NCBI GenBank assembly: GCA_014904845.1
Contig: MU119213.1
Span: 372,001-436,000 of the forward strand
Source of the DNA: Acephala macrosclerotiorum
Lineage: Eukaryota; Ascomycota; Leotiomycetes; Helotiales; Mollisiaceae
Length of the DNA: 64,000 nt
Direction of reading: 5' to 3'
The position numbers were made by a program, and so were the translations under genes. The notes beneath the pieces are model-generated. The model did no database searches. It was not told the origin of the DNA and saw only the letters and a program-made list of their open reading frames with translations. Below, piece after piece: positions 36,805-47,521 of the stretch; within the stretch, counting starts at the first letter, position 1; every line of letters begins with the position of its first letter.

Positions 36805-37310
36805 TCATTCAATCAGTGATACACCCTCTCTTGGCTTTTCCCATTTCTCTGCTCGCCTCCAAAACTGTTCCCGACCCGGCGCCGGCAGATCAAATCCGAA
36901 TTTGGCGAACAAACCTCCTTTCAAAAAGGCCCGCTGAGGATGCTCGGTCACGATAGTCATGATAGGACTGTGCAAGATCAGCAAGAGAAAAGACAACCGT
37001 TTCAAAACACACGATCCACAGTCACCGCAGAAATGACGATTTGCAGTATTCCCCGAGGCAGCAGTATCAGCATGGATCTTGGGTTGTCCTTGGACTTCAA
37101 TGTCCTTGCTCGGAACGATTATGTTGACCGCAAACCTCATATTATCAGTCATGGACTTGAACATGGAAGGTTCGCTTACAGAGTTCCGCCGGAAGCCCTA
37201 CAGTTCAAACAATGGCAAAGAGAGACGGACTCTGGGAATGATGATTCTGGAAGCTTCACAGTGATCCTCCCACAGTTACAAGCACCTGTGATTATATTTG
37301 AAGCTGCCAT
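36805..37310 (-). CDS. GFA / CENP-V family zinc protein
   Basis: Exons 37180-37310, 37013-37135 and 36805-36967 sum to 138 residues with the glutathione-dependent formaldehyde-activating (GFA, DUF636) zinc motifs: GACNCGRITV (C-x-C), SLCHCLNCRASGG (C-x2-C) and HFCGDCGS (C-x2-C). It ends with KGGLFAKFGFDLP and EQFWRRAEKWEKPREGV. The family binds one or two zinc ions. Most fungal members have no proven substrate, and spontaneous formaldehyde-glutathione chemistry makes the family name unreliable. Both introns are very short (44 and 45 nt). Confidence 0.88.
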
Positions 37311-37911
37311 TGCGATTGTCCATACAGTGTCTGATTGATGAAAGTAAAATGAGGGGTAACTTCCCGTATAAGTATGTTCTATCGCTTATGAGCCAACCCG
37401 GTCCTTGGACCTCAGAACATATCAAGAGTTATGCTTATATTGTTACTCAGCAACTTGCATAAACAGACATGACAGCAGAGAGACGAATTGTGGTTAAGAA
37501 CCAGGTTGGAAATTTGACGGAAGTTGAAGCACGGAGTCTTGCCTTAGACTTGAGAATGAGCGATAATCATAGTACTGGAACATGGTCAATTTCAAGCTAG
37601 AATACTTCAAAATCGTGGGGCATTGAGTGATAAAATGGAACATTCGATGGTGGTGATGGAAGAGAGGTCGGTTTTCTCGAGGCTGGTGCGCTAGCTGCCC
37701 TGCAAAGCTAAGATCCAATCGTGTTATCTCCGAAATTGCGAAGAAAAAAGTTTCATGACCGAACAAAACAAAGTTCCACATCCTCTCGAGCATTAAAACC
37801 ACTAAGAGGACCCGTTTCCCGTGCTATGTGGATTGATGACAGGAGATATACCTGGCACCGCGGTCTTCTTTTTCAAAGGCGGTTCATCAAGGCCGTGGCC
37901 TTCTCTGTGCT
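37311..37911. promoter_or_regulatory. Divergent promoter of GFA gene and RCM1
   Basis: 601 bases without a recognised gene between two divergent starts. Confidence 0.45.
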
Positions 37912-39857
37912 ATGTCACTTTACTATGAGGCGGCTGACCTTTTGACTGCTCCAACTAATGCAGGTGGCAGTCTGAAGTCCAGGATATTCAGCAAGAAGGA
38001 TCTAAAATCTCAACCAGCTCAGATCTACGCACTGGCCATTGAGACGTGCAAGTGGAGTTCTGTCTTGAAGGAAGTTGTAGAAAATGCGGGCTTACTCCGT
38101 CTGGAGCGAAAGGTACACTCTCCCAAAAAAATTTGTAGGTCATGCTAATGCTAGAACTTTCACAGGTGACGCCCATACTATCGCTTCTTCTAGTTCATGA
38201 TCTTCTACTAGCAAAACGCGGCATAGCTCTTCCTGCCACTCATGGCCTCAGAAGTGCAATTGAACGGCATAAAGCTAGATTACAGGCCGAATTTACGAAG
38301 GCGAGAATTCGTCGAAAACTCAGCACCGTCGAAGTTTTAAAATCCCATATCGAGTTGGGTTTAGAAAATGCTTCGGACACCTCAGACAGGCCTCATCCTC
38401 GATGGGTACGAATCAACACGTTGAAGACTACTTTAGAAGACCAGCTTGAAACGACTTTCTCGGGATACGAACGTGCAGCATCAGTTGACGCAGTCCGGCA
38501 ACGAGGATCCAGGCGGTTATTCATTGATAGCAACATTCCCAACCTTCTGGCTATCACCCCAAGTCTTGACTTGTCGAAGAGCGACGCTTACAAGTCTGGA
38601 GAAATAATCTTCCAGGACAAAGCCTCATGTTTTCCAGCATATCTTCTCGATCCGCTACCCGAGGATGGTGACATCGTGGACACGTGCTCCGCGCCTGGAA
38701 ACAAGACCACTCACATCGCGGCCATTCTCTTAGCACATAGCTCGGAGCCTGATGAATGCTCGCAAAGCATCCATGCCTTTGAAAAGAACAAGGGAAGAGC
38801 CGAGACACTCGAGAAGATGGTAAACCTAGCTGGTTCATATCCCTGGACGAAGCTTCACCAGGGCCAAGACTTCTTGAAGACGGACCCTGATTCCCCTCCC
38901 TTCCAAAATGTCGGAGCACTGTTATTGGATCCTAGCTGTTCGGGAAGTGGAATCATTGGCCGGGACGACATGCCAGAATTACATCTGCCCGTTCTTAAAG
39001 AGCCCAGTAATGCTGGATCAAAACCACCCAAGAAGGGTGGGAAAGCGCCTCAGCCCAAACAAGAACCCCGGAAACGCAAACGTGAAGAGCACCAGACAGC
39101 CTCTCTCGATGTCATGGTAGATGATGATGGAGAAGTGACTGCCGTTAATTCGGAAGAAGAGTTGAGAGCTCGACTTGAAGCCTTGTCCAAATTCCAGCTT
39201 GAGCTGCTTTTGCATGCGTTCAAATTCCCAGCCGCACGGAAACTTACCTATTCTACGTGCTCTATTCACGCCAAGGAGAACGAGAATGTTGTTCAAAAAG
39301 CTTTGGGTCATCCGATTGCGAAAGAAAGAGGTTGGCGTATTCTAAAGCGAAGCGAGCAGATTAGGGGTATGAGAGAATGGCCGGTTCGAGGATCAAGAGA
39401 CGACTGCAATGGCAATGATGAGGTTGCTGAGGCCTGTATCAGGGCAAACAAGGACGATGATCATGGCACGATGGGTTTCTTTCTGGCTGGATTTGTGAGA
39501 GGCCAAGGTCCAACAGCGGACGTGGGAGCACAATTCCTACGAGACGAACGTGGACACCTTGTTCGCGATCTGATGGGCTTTCCAATAAAGGTAGAACCGG
39601 AAGACACCATCGGCACAGAGACAAATACAAGCCATGATACAGCAAGACAAGTAGTCAACAACAATGAGGAAGACGAGGAAGAAGAGTGGGCCGGATTCGA
39701 AGATGATATTGTCGAGAATGCAAAGCCCAGCAATCCTCCGGTCGTTCCGGAACAGAATGGACATAAGGACAGCAGCACTTCTTTGAAGAAGGGCAATCCG
39801 GTCCATAGGCGACTACAATTAGGTATCAAGCCCGACAAGAAGCGGCGAAAGAAGTAA
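37912..39857 (+). CDS. rcm1: RCM1/NSUN5-type rRNA (cytosine-C5) methyltransferase
   Basis: Exons 37912-38112 and 38166-39857 sum to 630 residues. It begins MSLYYEAADLLTAP, has the NOP2/Sun N-terminal PUA-less region (WVRINTLK), then the SAM fold IVDTCSAPGNKTTHIAA. Two catalytic cysteines are present: DPSCSGSG (about residue 321) and TYSTCSIHAKENE (about 427). The DPSCSG form marks the NSUN5/Rcm1 subgroup, which methylates a single cytosine in 25S/28S rRNA (C2278 in yeast). An insert rich in Lys/Pro (residues 345-375) and an acidic then basic C-terminal tail (DEEEEWAGF, DKKRRKK) are fungal additions. Likely nucleolar. Confidence 0.9.
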
Positions 39858-40795
39858 TCGACTTCTCGAGGCGCGCACAACTAAGAAACATTCGCTTGAT
39901 CTATCCAAGCCTTGTCAACTCCTGAATAAGAATGCCAAGTCCGGGCCATTGCAAGTCCAATATGTCTTGGCTTTCAATCTCCTTCCAAGTCGGAAGCAAC
40001 CCCCGTCGCGGTATCAGATCCCGTTGCATAGAGCCCTGGGGATTCGGGTAAGAATAATTGTTCAGCTGCAGTTGTCTCACTCAATAAGCACGGATGCACT
40101 CAATATATCGCCCGGATCCTGTGCGTAATTTTCACCATGGAAACATAATTTCGGCTTCAAGTTCTTTAACTCCAGTGCTGGAGAAAGTTGTGCAACAGTT
40201 GTGTGTGAACACAAAGGGCCCAATGAACTTTCTCGGCCCAACGGCATCTCCGTGTCCTCATACGATCTCTTCTTAACGAGATCCTATTTCATGATTGGCT
40301 GTTCCAAGTGGACATCAAGCCACTTACCAGAATTCGATTTAAGGGTACTATTTTCCCTTAGAAATCCACGCGAGCACAGACGCCGAATCCGGGATGACGG
40401 CACCGCGAGCGCCCACTTACGACAACTTGAGGCTCCCGTTCGCTATTAAACAGATGCTAGCCTGCGATCGACGCCTAAAGCCCATTCCAGAACCTCCATT
40501 TCGTGCGTTTGTGCATATTTTATGCAAAGTTATGCGCTCCATAAGTATGGATAAAGCAGGTGGGCGGGCCTTAGATGGAGCATACGGAAGTTATGACAGC
40601 TTCGTCGCATCTTCCAGATGCCGACAGCAAGTATTGACGGTTTTAATATTTGGCACGTCCTCGAAGTCTTTTTCGTTACCATGCCTTTTTTTCATTTCTA
40701 GATATTTTGAGAGTCGTTCCTTTGTTCCTTCCCTTCTTGACCACTACCTTAATTTCACACTGCGAGATTGGCTCTGCTCGATAAATAAAGAGGCA
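39858..40795. other. Intergenic, promoter of MFS transporter
   Basis: No gene recognised; an in-frame open extension upstream of the MFS start (from 40394) lacks family resemblance. Confidence 0.5.
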
Positions 40796-42996
40796 ATGCC
40801 AGAACCAACCTCTTCGTCGTCATCGACGACTGCTACAGAGACGCCACGCGGTGTCGAGCCTCGAGGAAAACCTGGACAGCAGAAGAGAGCATCCCACTGG
40901 GAACTTGTATTTGACCAAACTCATGTCACGCCTGAGGTATTGAATTGGCCGTACAGAGGGTCTGGGACAGAACAAGATCCTTTCGTAGTAGAATACATCG
41001 AGAATGACAGGAGGAACCCCATGCTCTTTCCTCAATGGAAGAAATGGACTATCACCATTCTCGTGGCTGTTGTAAGTCATCATCTTTGCACCAGCTTTCA
41101 CCGGTCAACAAATATCACTACTGGCTTTTCTCCCATCCATGAATTTGAGATCACTTCAAAGCACTTCTTAACCACTGACCGAGATCTAACTGTTCTCGAA
41201 ACAGGCAACACTAGCAGTAGCATTCGTATCATCCGCCTACACAGGAGGCATCGAAGAGATTCTTTCAAAATTCAACATAGGTACAGAGGTGGTGACACTT
41301 GGAGTTTCTCTCTTCGTCCTAGGATTTGCCATCGGACCATTACTATGGGCTCCCATGTCTGAGTTGTACGGACGACAGGTCCTGTTCTTCAGCACGGTTA
41401 GTCGACTTCCCCTGGGCTACACTTCCCCTTCCGGCAATTTCGCGAGTGCTTCTCGCTGCAATACCAGAACAACTCCCAATATTTCTGAAAGAAATATGCT
41501 GATTTACGGGGTTTGAATAAACAGTACGCCATCCTCACTGCCTTCAATGCAGGAGCAGCTGGTGCGCAGAACATTCAAACACTTATCATTCTGCGGTTCT
41601 TCGCTGGTGCCTTTGGCTCATCTCCATTGACGAATGCTGGAGGGGTGATTGCGGATATGTTCCCTGCTTCGCAGCGTGGCATGGCAATGAGCGTCTTTGC
41701 TGCTGCTCCTTTCTTGGGACCTGTACTTGGTAAGCTTCCTCTCGATATGAATAAGTGCAGAAGCTAACAAGTTGACTTTCAGGTCCGATCATTGGAGGCT
41801 TTCTTGGTGAAACTGAGGGCTGGCGCTGGGTCGAAGGTCTGATGGCCATATTCACTGGAGCTCTCTGGATTATTGGAACACTCACCATTCCCGAGACCTA
41901 CACTCCCGTTATCCTCCGCCGCCGTGCCGCAAAGCTCTCGAAGATGACCGGCAAAGTATACAAATCGAAGATGGAAATCGACCAAGGGGCGAAGTCAATC
42001 AAGCAGGAGTTCAAAACGGCGTTATCGAGACCATGGATCCTGCTCTTCCGCGAGCCTATCGTGTTTCTCTTGAGTATATACATGGCCATCATTTACGGAA
42101 CGTTGTACATGATGTTCGCTGCCTTTCCTATCGTTTATCAGCAGGGTCGAGGCTGGTCTCCAGGAATTGGAGGTCTGTCGTTCATCGGTGTCATGGTCGG
42201 AGAGCTCACCGCTGTTGCTTATTCAATCTGGGACAATAAGAGGTATGAGAAGGTTGAAGCACGGCATCATGGCAATGCTCCTCCAGAGGCTCGACTGCCT
42301 CCTGCTATGCTCGGTTCGGTATTTCTTCCTCTGGGGTTGTTCTGGTTTGCTTGGACGAATTATCCTAGCATCCATTGGAGTGTAAGCATCATCGCGACAG
42401 CCCCATTTGGCTTTGGCATGGTGTTGGTGTTCTTGAGCACCATGTAAGTTTCGTCTAAACTTTCTGACAGGAAAATGCTGACTTAACATAGGAATTACCT
42501 CATCGATGCTTATGTGATCTACGCAGCGTCAGTTCTAGCAGCCAGCAGCGTTCTCCGATCGTTGTTCGGTGCTGCATTTCCTCTCTTCACGACTTGTAAG
42601 TTATTCCTCGCTTACCTCCTTTCCCAAGGTGAGACTAAACAAGAATCAGACATGTATCAAAATCTCGGTATTCATTGGGCATCGTCAGTCCCAGCGTTTT
42701 TGGCCCTAGCGTGTGTTCCTTTCCCTTTTTTATTCTATAAATACGGAAAGCCAATCAGGACAAGTTGTAAATTCGCCGCTCAAGCCGCGGAGGTGTTGGC
42801 CCAGATTAAGGGAAATGGCGGCAACAACAATGGTATGGACGAAGAAGAGGGACAAGAGGTTCCATTTGAGGATGAGAGGACGAAGAAAGGTGAAGCTGGA
42901 GGAGAGGTTAATATTGATATGGCTGCTGAGCCGGCTATTGAGAAGGAACTCGAGGGCGGGGAGATGAGAGAGAAGCAACAAGATGAATTACGATGA
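40796..42996 (+). CDS. MFS drug/polyamine:H+ antiporter (DHA1-like)
   Basis: Six exons (40796-41071, 41205-41396, 41525-41729, 41783-42443, 42492-42595, 42650-42996) sum to 594 residues. After a Ser/Thr-rich cytoplasmic N-terminus (about 80 residues) come twelve predicted membrane helices. The DHA1 signatures include [21 protein letters not shown] (motif A), [42 protein letters not shown] and [21 protein letters not shown]. The C-terminal tail is long and acidic. Relatives export fungicides, polyamines or metabolites; the substrate cannot be read here. All introns are GT-AG; the 133- and 128-nt introns are among the longer ones. Confidence 0.9.
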
Positions 42997-43450
42997 GATG
43001 AGATGAGTTGCTTCGAGATCGTATGGTATAGATGGCAGTTGGCGTTTACATAGCGTGGGAGGCATTGATCTTGAATATGTTGCTTGTGTCCTTGCTTATT
43101 TCATGGTGTTGCATTTGGAGATAGTCCGTAGATTCCCAACTTAGCTATTTGTAATCATTAGAATGCCTGTAAATCCAATTGTTCATTTCATTGCTAAGGA
43201 GAGTTGGTGTGGGTGGAGAGATTAACATATTTCAAGCTTGTAATCAAATAATCAAGAAATTTTGATTGATGCGTACTCATCCGCCATGAACATTCGGGAA
43301 CAAGGTGACGAAGTCACTGTGCTACTGAGTTGCTCTCCATAATAATCACATGCTCTCAATTTTGGTAACCGGTGGAAGTTGTAAAGTTAGCGCCATATCG
43401 TCGGCTCGTTATGACCTGACATTCGTAACATCTACAAGGTTTTCCAGAGT
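42997..43450. other. Intergenic between convergent genes
   Basis: 3' flanks of the MFS gene and KRI1; AT-rich, nothing seen. Confidence 0.5.
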
Positions 43451-45467
43451 CTAGTTTCCTGGTGTTCCCTTACTTTTCCTTGACCGCTTCTTCTTTTTCC
43501 TGCCACCCTCCACAATATCAACCCCATCATCATTCGTCAGCTCTACTCCTCCATCATCATTATTCCCACCAATAATGACTTCTGGTCCATCTTCATTACC
43601 AAAGGTATCCTTCCTCCACTGACGAAGCCTAGCCTTCTTCCCAAGATGCTTCTTATCCTTACGCTTCTTCTCAGCATCTCGGAATGTAGCAATCTTTTTC
43701 AAACCAGCGAATTCATTCAGAGCTGCTTCAGGTGCCATCAAGATATCTCTGGCTGTTAAGCCAAATGATGTAGGTGATGTCTCCCGATATTTGAAGACTG
43801 AGGGTTGCTTCGACCTTGTGGGAAGGTCCAGGTCCATTTTGCTATCGACGAACTCTTCGATCTTCTTTCGCTCGAGACGGGCTGCTCTCTTTTTCTCCTG
43901 CTTCTCCTTTTGTCGGTCTTTGCTTTTTTTGGACTTCTTGGGCGCATCGTCGTCGTCGTCCATTTCCTCGTCAGAATCGGATAGGGTGAAAGTGGGCTTC
44001 GATGTTTCTTCGTCGTCGAAATCGGGAATGAGGTCTTTGATGTCGATATCATCGTCCCACTCTGGCTTCTGGATATCCTTCTTCTTTTTCTTCTTCTTGC
44101 CCTCAGCCTCTGCTTCATCGTCTGATCCACTATCAGATCCAGCCTCCAGCTCAGCATAATAAGAATCACCAAATCGCTTGTTCATCTCTAATTCCCATCT
44201 CTCGTCGTCCCAGTCCTCACCTAGGAACTTCGTCCATTCCTCACTCTTGAGAGCTTTGCCTCTAATACCAGCAGCCTTCTTAATCTTCTGAAGCTTCTCT
44301 TCCGCTTCTTCAATTTTCAACCGTCTTAATTGTGCTCGCTCCTCATCTCTTTCCCGCTTCTCAGCTTCCTTCTTTTCTCGTTGTAGATCTCGCTGTTTCT
44401 TTCTGCCGCTCACTTCATCCCGACGAACTGACTTGGCTACAACGACATCTCTTGCGTATGATTTTAACATCTCATTGCTGCCTTTTGGGTCTTCAAATCG
44501 TAGATTGTAGGCTTCCTCGAACTTCTCGGCGCGCTCGTCTTCTTCCTCGTCGTCTGATTCGAAAGGTTGGAAGCGTGATCCGTCCGACGGTACCCAGGCA
44601 CGCGCCGCCATGAAATTGGAAAGGAAATTTTCGGGATCTTTGTCTGCTGTCTTGACATCGACGTCGACCTTGACTTTTGATGCCCTGGACGGGTGGATGC
44701 CGTCATTCGCTGCCTTTGGCTTTGGCTTGGGGACTAGGAATCCGCCGTCTTCATCCCCATCTTCTGAATCGTCCTCTGCTGCGGCGTGCATCTCGCTGAC
44801 AATTGACTTCTTGAGGTCTTCCTGCTCCTGAGCGAAGGTTCGAGGGGCGGGTGCCTCATCTTCTCCTGCTCCTGTGTAGCCACTTAATAAGTTTTGCCTG
44901 TGATAGTCGCTCAGATGCATCGGCTTCTCCTTCTTCGTCTTCTCAGACACATCATCGCTACCGCCCTCCTCAATGGGCGCATAGAATGTGACATCCTTAT
45001 TGTAAACGGCTGGGTCCTTGCTTCGTATGGCTTTGAGGGTTGCGGTGATTTGGGCATCCAAGTCCTCTGTAGCAAGGATTCCTTCGTCATCCTCGTCTTC
45101 GGGGTCGGATGAGGATTCAGAATCTTCGTCGTACTTGTCGCCATATTGTTTTCCGTTCTTTGGTTTCGAGGTACTTTGGTATTTTTCTTCCACTGCAGAT
45201 CATTAATATAGGAAGTAAAATACAAAAGTATTTCTCACATCTATGAAGCTCTGCTCGCTTTGAATTGTGCTCAAACTTTTTCGCATAGTCCTCGTTAATC
45301 TTGAATCCAGTATCAAGCTTGGCCCCTCCATCGGATTCATCGCTGCTATCGGAGTCGCTGTCGTCCAGAAGGTTTGGCTTGGTTTGCTGTTTAATGTCTT
45401 GCTTGAGTTTCTTGCTACCATTCATAGATGGAGCTTGGCTCAAGACTTCTGCTTTTCTTTTCGCCAT
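43451..45467 (-). CDS. kri1: KRI1, 40S ribosome biogenesis factor
   Basis: Exons 45239-45467 and 43451-45192 sum to 656 residues. The N-terminus MAKRKAEVLSQ and GFKINEDYAKKFEHNSKRAELHRLEEKYQ, the mid-region SYARDVVVAKSVRRDEVSGRKKQRDLQREKKEAEK with KSEEWTKFLGEDWDDERWE, and the C-terminal FGLTARDILMAPEAALNEFAGLKKIATFRDAEKKRKDKKHLGKKARLRQWRK are the Kri1 and Kri1-C domains. Strong alternation of acidic and lysine-rich tracts fits a nucleolar protein that works with Krr1 in pre-rRNA processing. It is divergent from the Rab5 gene over 341 bases. Confidence 0.92.
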
Positions 45468-45808
45468 TGTAATTGTCGGTATGCTGCAAATCAAATGTTG
45501 AAGATTCAAAATATTTCCAAGAACAAAAAAATTGTCGGAGCAATCAGATGTTCGCCGATGAACGCTAGCCGGATTGCGACTAGACTCAGCTTGTCCGAGA
45601 TGCCCGCCTTGGGAATCGTCACCTATACCTGCAGCTCAACGAGCATCAAAGATACCCCAACTCTCAACCTTGTAAAGTTGATCAACGTCTCTGCGAAGTC
45701 TATCACCGGACATTCAGTACATTCCCAGTGTTTACCGATTCACGGATCATTATCGAAACCCAAATCGCAACGCATAAAGTCCTCATTCGACCTCTAGTCT
45801 GACGTACG
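45468..45808. promoter_or_regulatory. Shared divergent promoter of KRI1 and Rab5
   Basis: 341 bases between two start codons, no gene seen. Confidence 0.6.
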
Positions 45809-46649
45809 ATGGCGGAGGCAACAGCAACAGCGCCAAAGCCAAGCAGTAGCGTTAAGCTGGTACTTCTAGGTGAAGCAGCAGTAGGGAAGGTATGCCAGAT
45901 GTCTCTTGCAGAGATGGACAATGTACTGATCGCTAGGAAGTCATCACTAGTATTACGCTTCGTCAACAACGACTTTCAAGAGAACAAAGAGCCAACCATT
46001 GGAGGTACGGGATCAGGCTACATCTATGGGACATCGAAATTGGCTAATGTTGTTGTGAATAGCTGCCTTCCTCACACAAAAATGCAGCCTTCCAACCCGA
46101 ACCATTAAATTTGAGATCTGGGATACTGCAGGACAAGAACGCTTTGCTTCCCTTGCTCCCATGTACTACCGAAATGCCCAATCTGCCCTCGTCGTTTACG
46201 ATCTCACCAAGCCAACATCACTCATCAAGGCGAAACACTGGGTTGCAGAGCTCCAAAGGCAAGCCTCGCCTGGAATTGTCATTGCCTTGGTCGGTAACAA
46301 GCTAGATTTGACAAACGAGACAAGCTCGAGTAATTCTCTGAGCGAAGATGGAGATGGAGAGGCTGCTGAGGGAGAAGATGCTGATGGAGATGCCAGAAAG
46401 ATCTCGACAGCGGAAGCTAAGTCATACGCAGAGGAGGAAGGCTTGCTGTTCTTTGAGACCAGTGCTAAGCTTGGGACGAATGTGACTGAAGTCTTCACAG
46501 CTATCGCAAACGCTATCCCGGAAACATCCTTGAAGGGAGCTAGAGGTCCTGGCGCATCACAGGCAAGTGCGGGCCGGACGGAGGATCAGTCGAGAGTGAA
46601 TTTGACGGGACCGAGGGATAATGCGTCGAAGGAGGGCTGTGCTTGTTAA
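45809..46649 (+). CDS. Rab5-type GTPase (Ypt5/Vps21) with acidic insert
   Basis: Exons 45809-45889, 45941-46004 and 46063-46649 sum to 243 residues. All G motifs are present: P-loop GEAAVGKSS (residues 21-29), [16 protein letters not shown] switch [19 protein letters not shown] switch II, GNKLDL and ETSAKLG. The C-terminus CAC is a geranylgeranylation signal. The [15 protein letters not shown] and [13 protein letters not shown] patterns indicate the Rab5 subgroup of early-endosome GTPases. Between NKLDL and [15 protein letters not shown] there is an insert of about 26 residues rich in Ser, Asp, Glu and Gly. Intron 1 acceptor is GGAAG, fixed by the P-loop join GK/SS. Confidence 0.92.
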
Positions 46650-47521
46650 TGTCGTCTGTTATGTTTTTATGAAGTCGTTTCCTTTCTATTTTCCGGTTGT
46701 CGGTCCTCGGGGTTTTGCAGGCGGGTTGTCTAAACATTGCGAGTACCTGCGCAGGCCTTATGTTGATACATTAGCACGCTGAACATTGAAGATCAGAATT
46801 ATTCCCCAGGGGATACCTAGAATACAGACTTCATACTGTGACGGACGTGAAGTTTCCAATAGTGCCGATGTTTTGATGCTTTGATGGTTGAATCAGATAT
46901 GATATCAAACACGAGGCTCTTCATGTCTCCGGCAGTGCGCCTCGCTGTTTCAAGATTAAGCCAATGACGGGATCCGATGCGACGAGTCTAGATTTTTGAA
47001 TTTGACGCCTGGACTTTCTCGCTGTCAGAAGAAACCTCTGGCCTGTCAGAAATGCCCAAGCTCAGACACCGACCTGCTTGATGCTGCTAAGCTTTTCATG
47101 CACGGTGATGATCTCCCGTCAAGATCCCGCACATCCTCCCACATCACTTGTTCCAAACAATGCTCTACTATGGTTCCATAAACTTTGCGAGCGTTTCAAT
47201 GCCCCGGTGTCAATCCCCTCCGACAACTCATCCAGTCGAGTGGCACGATGCATTGCCGGTTGCAGTAATTCTTCACGAAGGCTGAGGTTAGCTGATTTCT
47301 TGGCTAGGTCTTGTCAACCTGGTGACATATGGCTTTGATCTGTTTGATGCGGGACAAGGTTCTCCGGATCTTCTGGTGGCCTTGTATATAGCGCTGGAAG
47401 TCCTGCCAAATCTTCTTCTGTTCATCGTCCGTTTCTCAATTATCAAGTTTTATTCGCATTCTTCCTCACAGCTGGTCTGAGTTTTTAATACTTTTCTTTT
47501 CTTGAATTACATCTTGCCAAT
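46650..47521. other. Intergenic, promoter of the repeat-precursor gene
   Basis: 3' flank of Rab5 and 5' flank of the secreted repeat gene. TATA-like GTATATAGCG lies at about 47383. No gene recognised. Confidence 0.45.
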
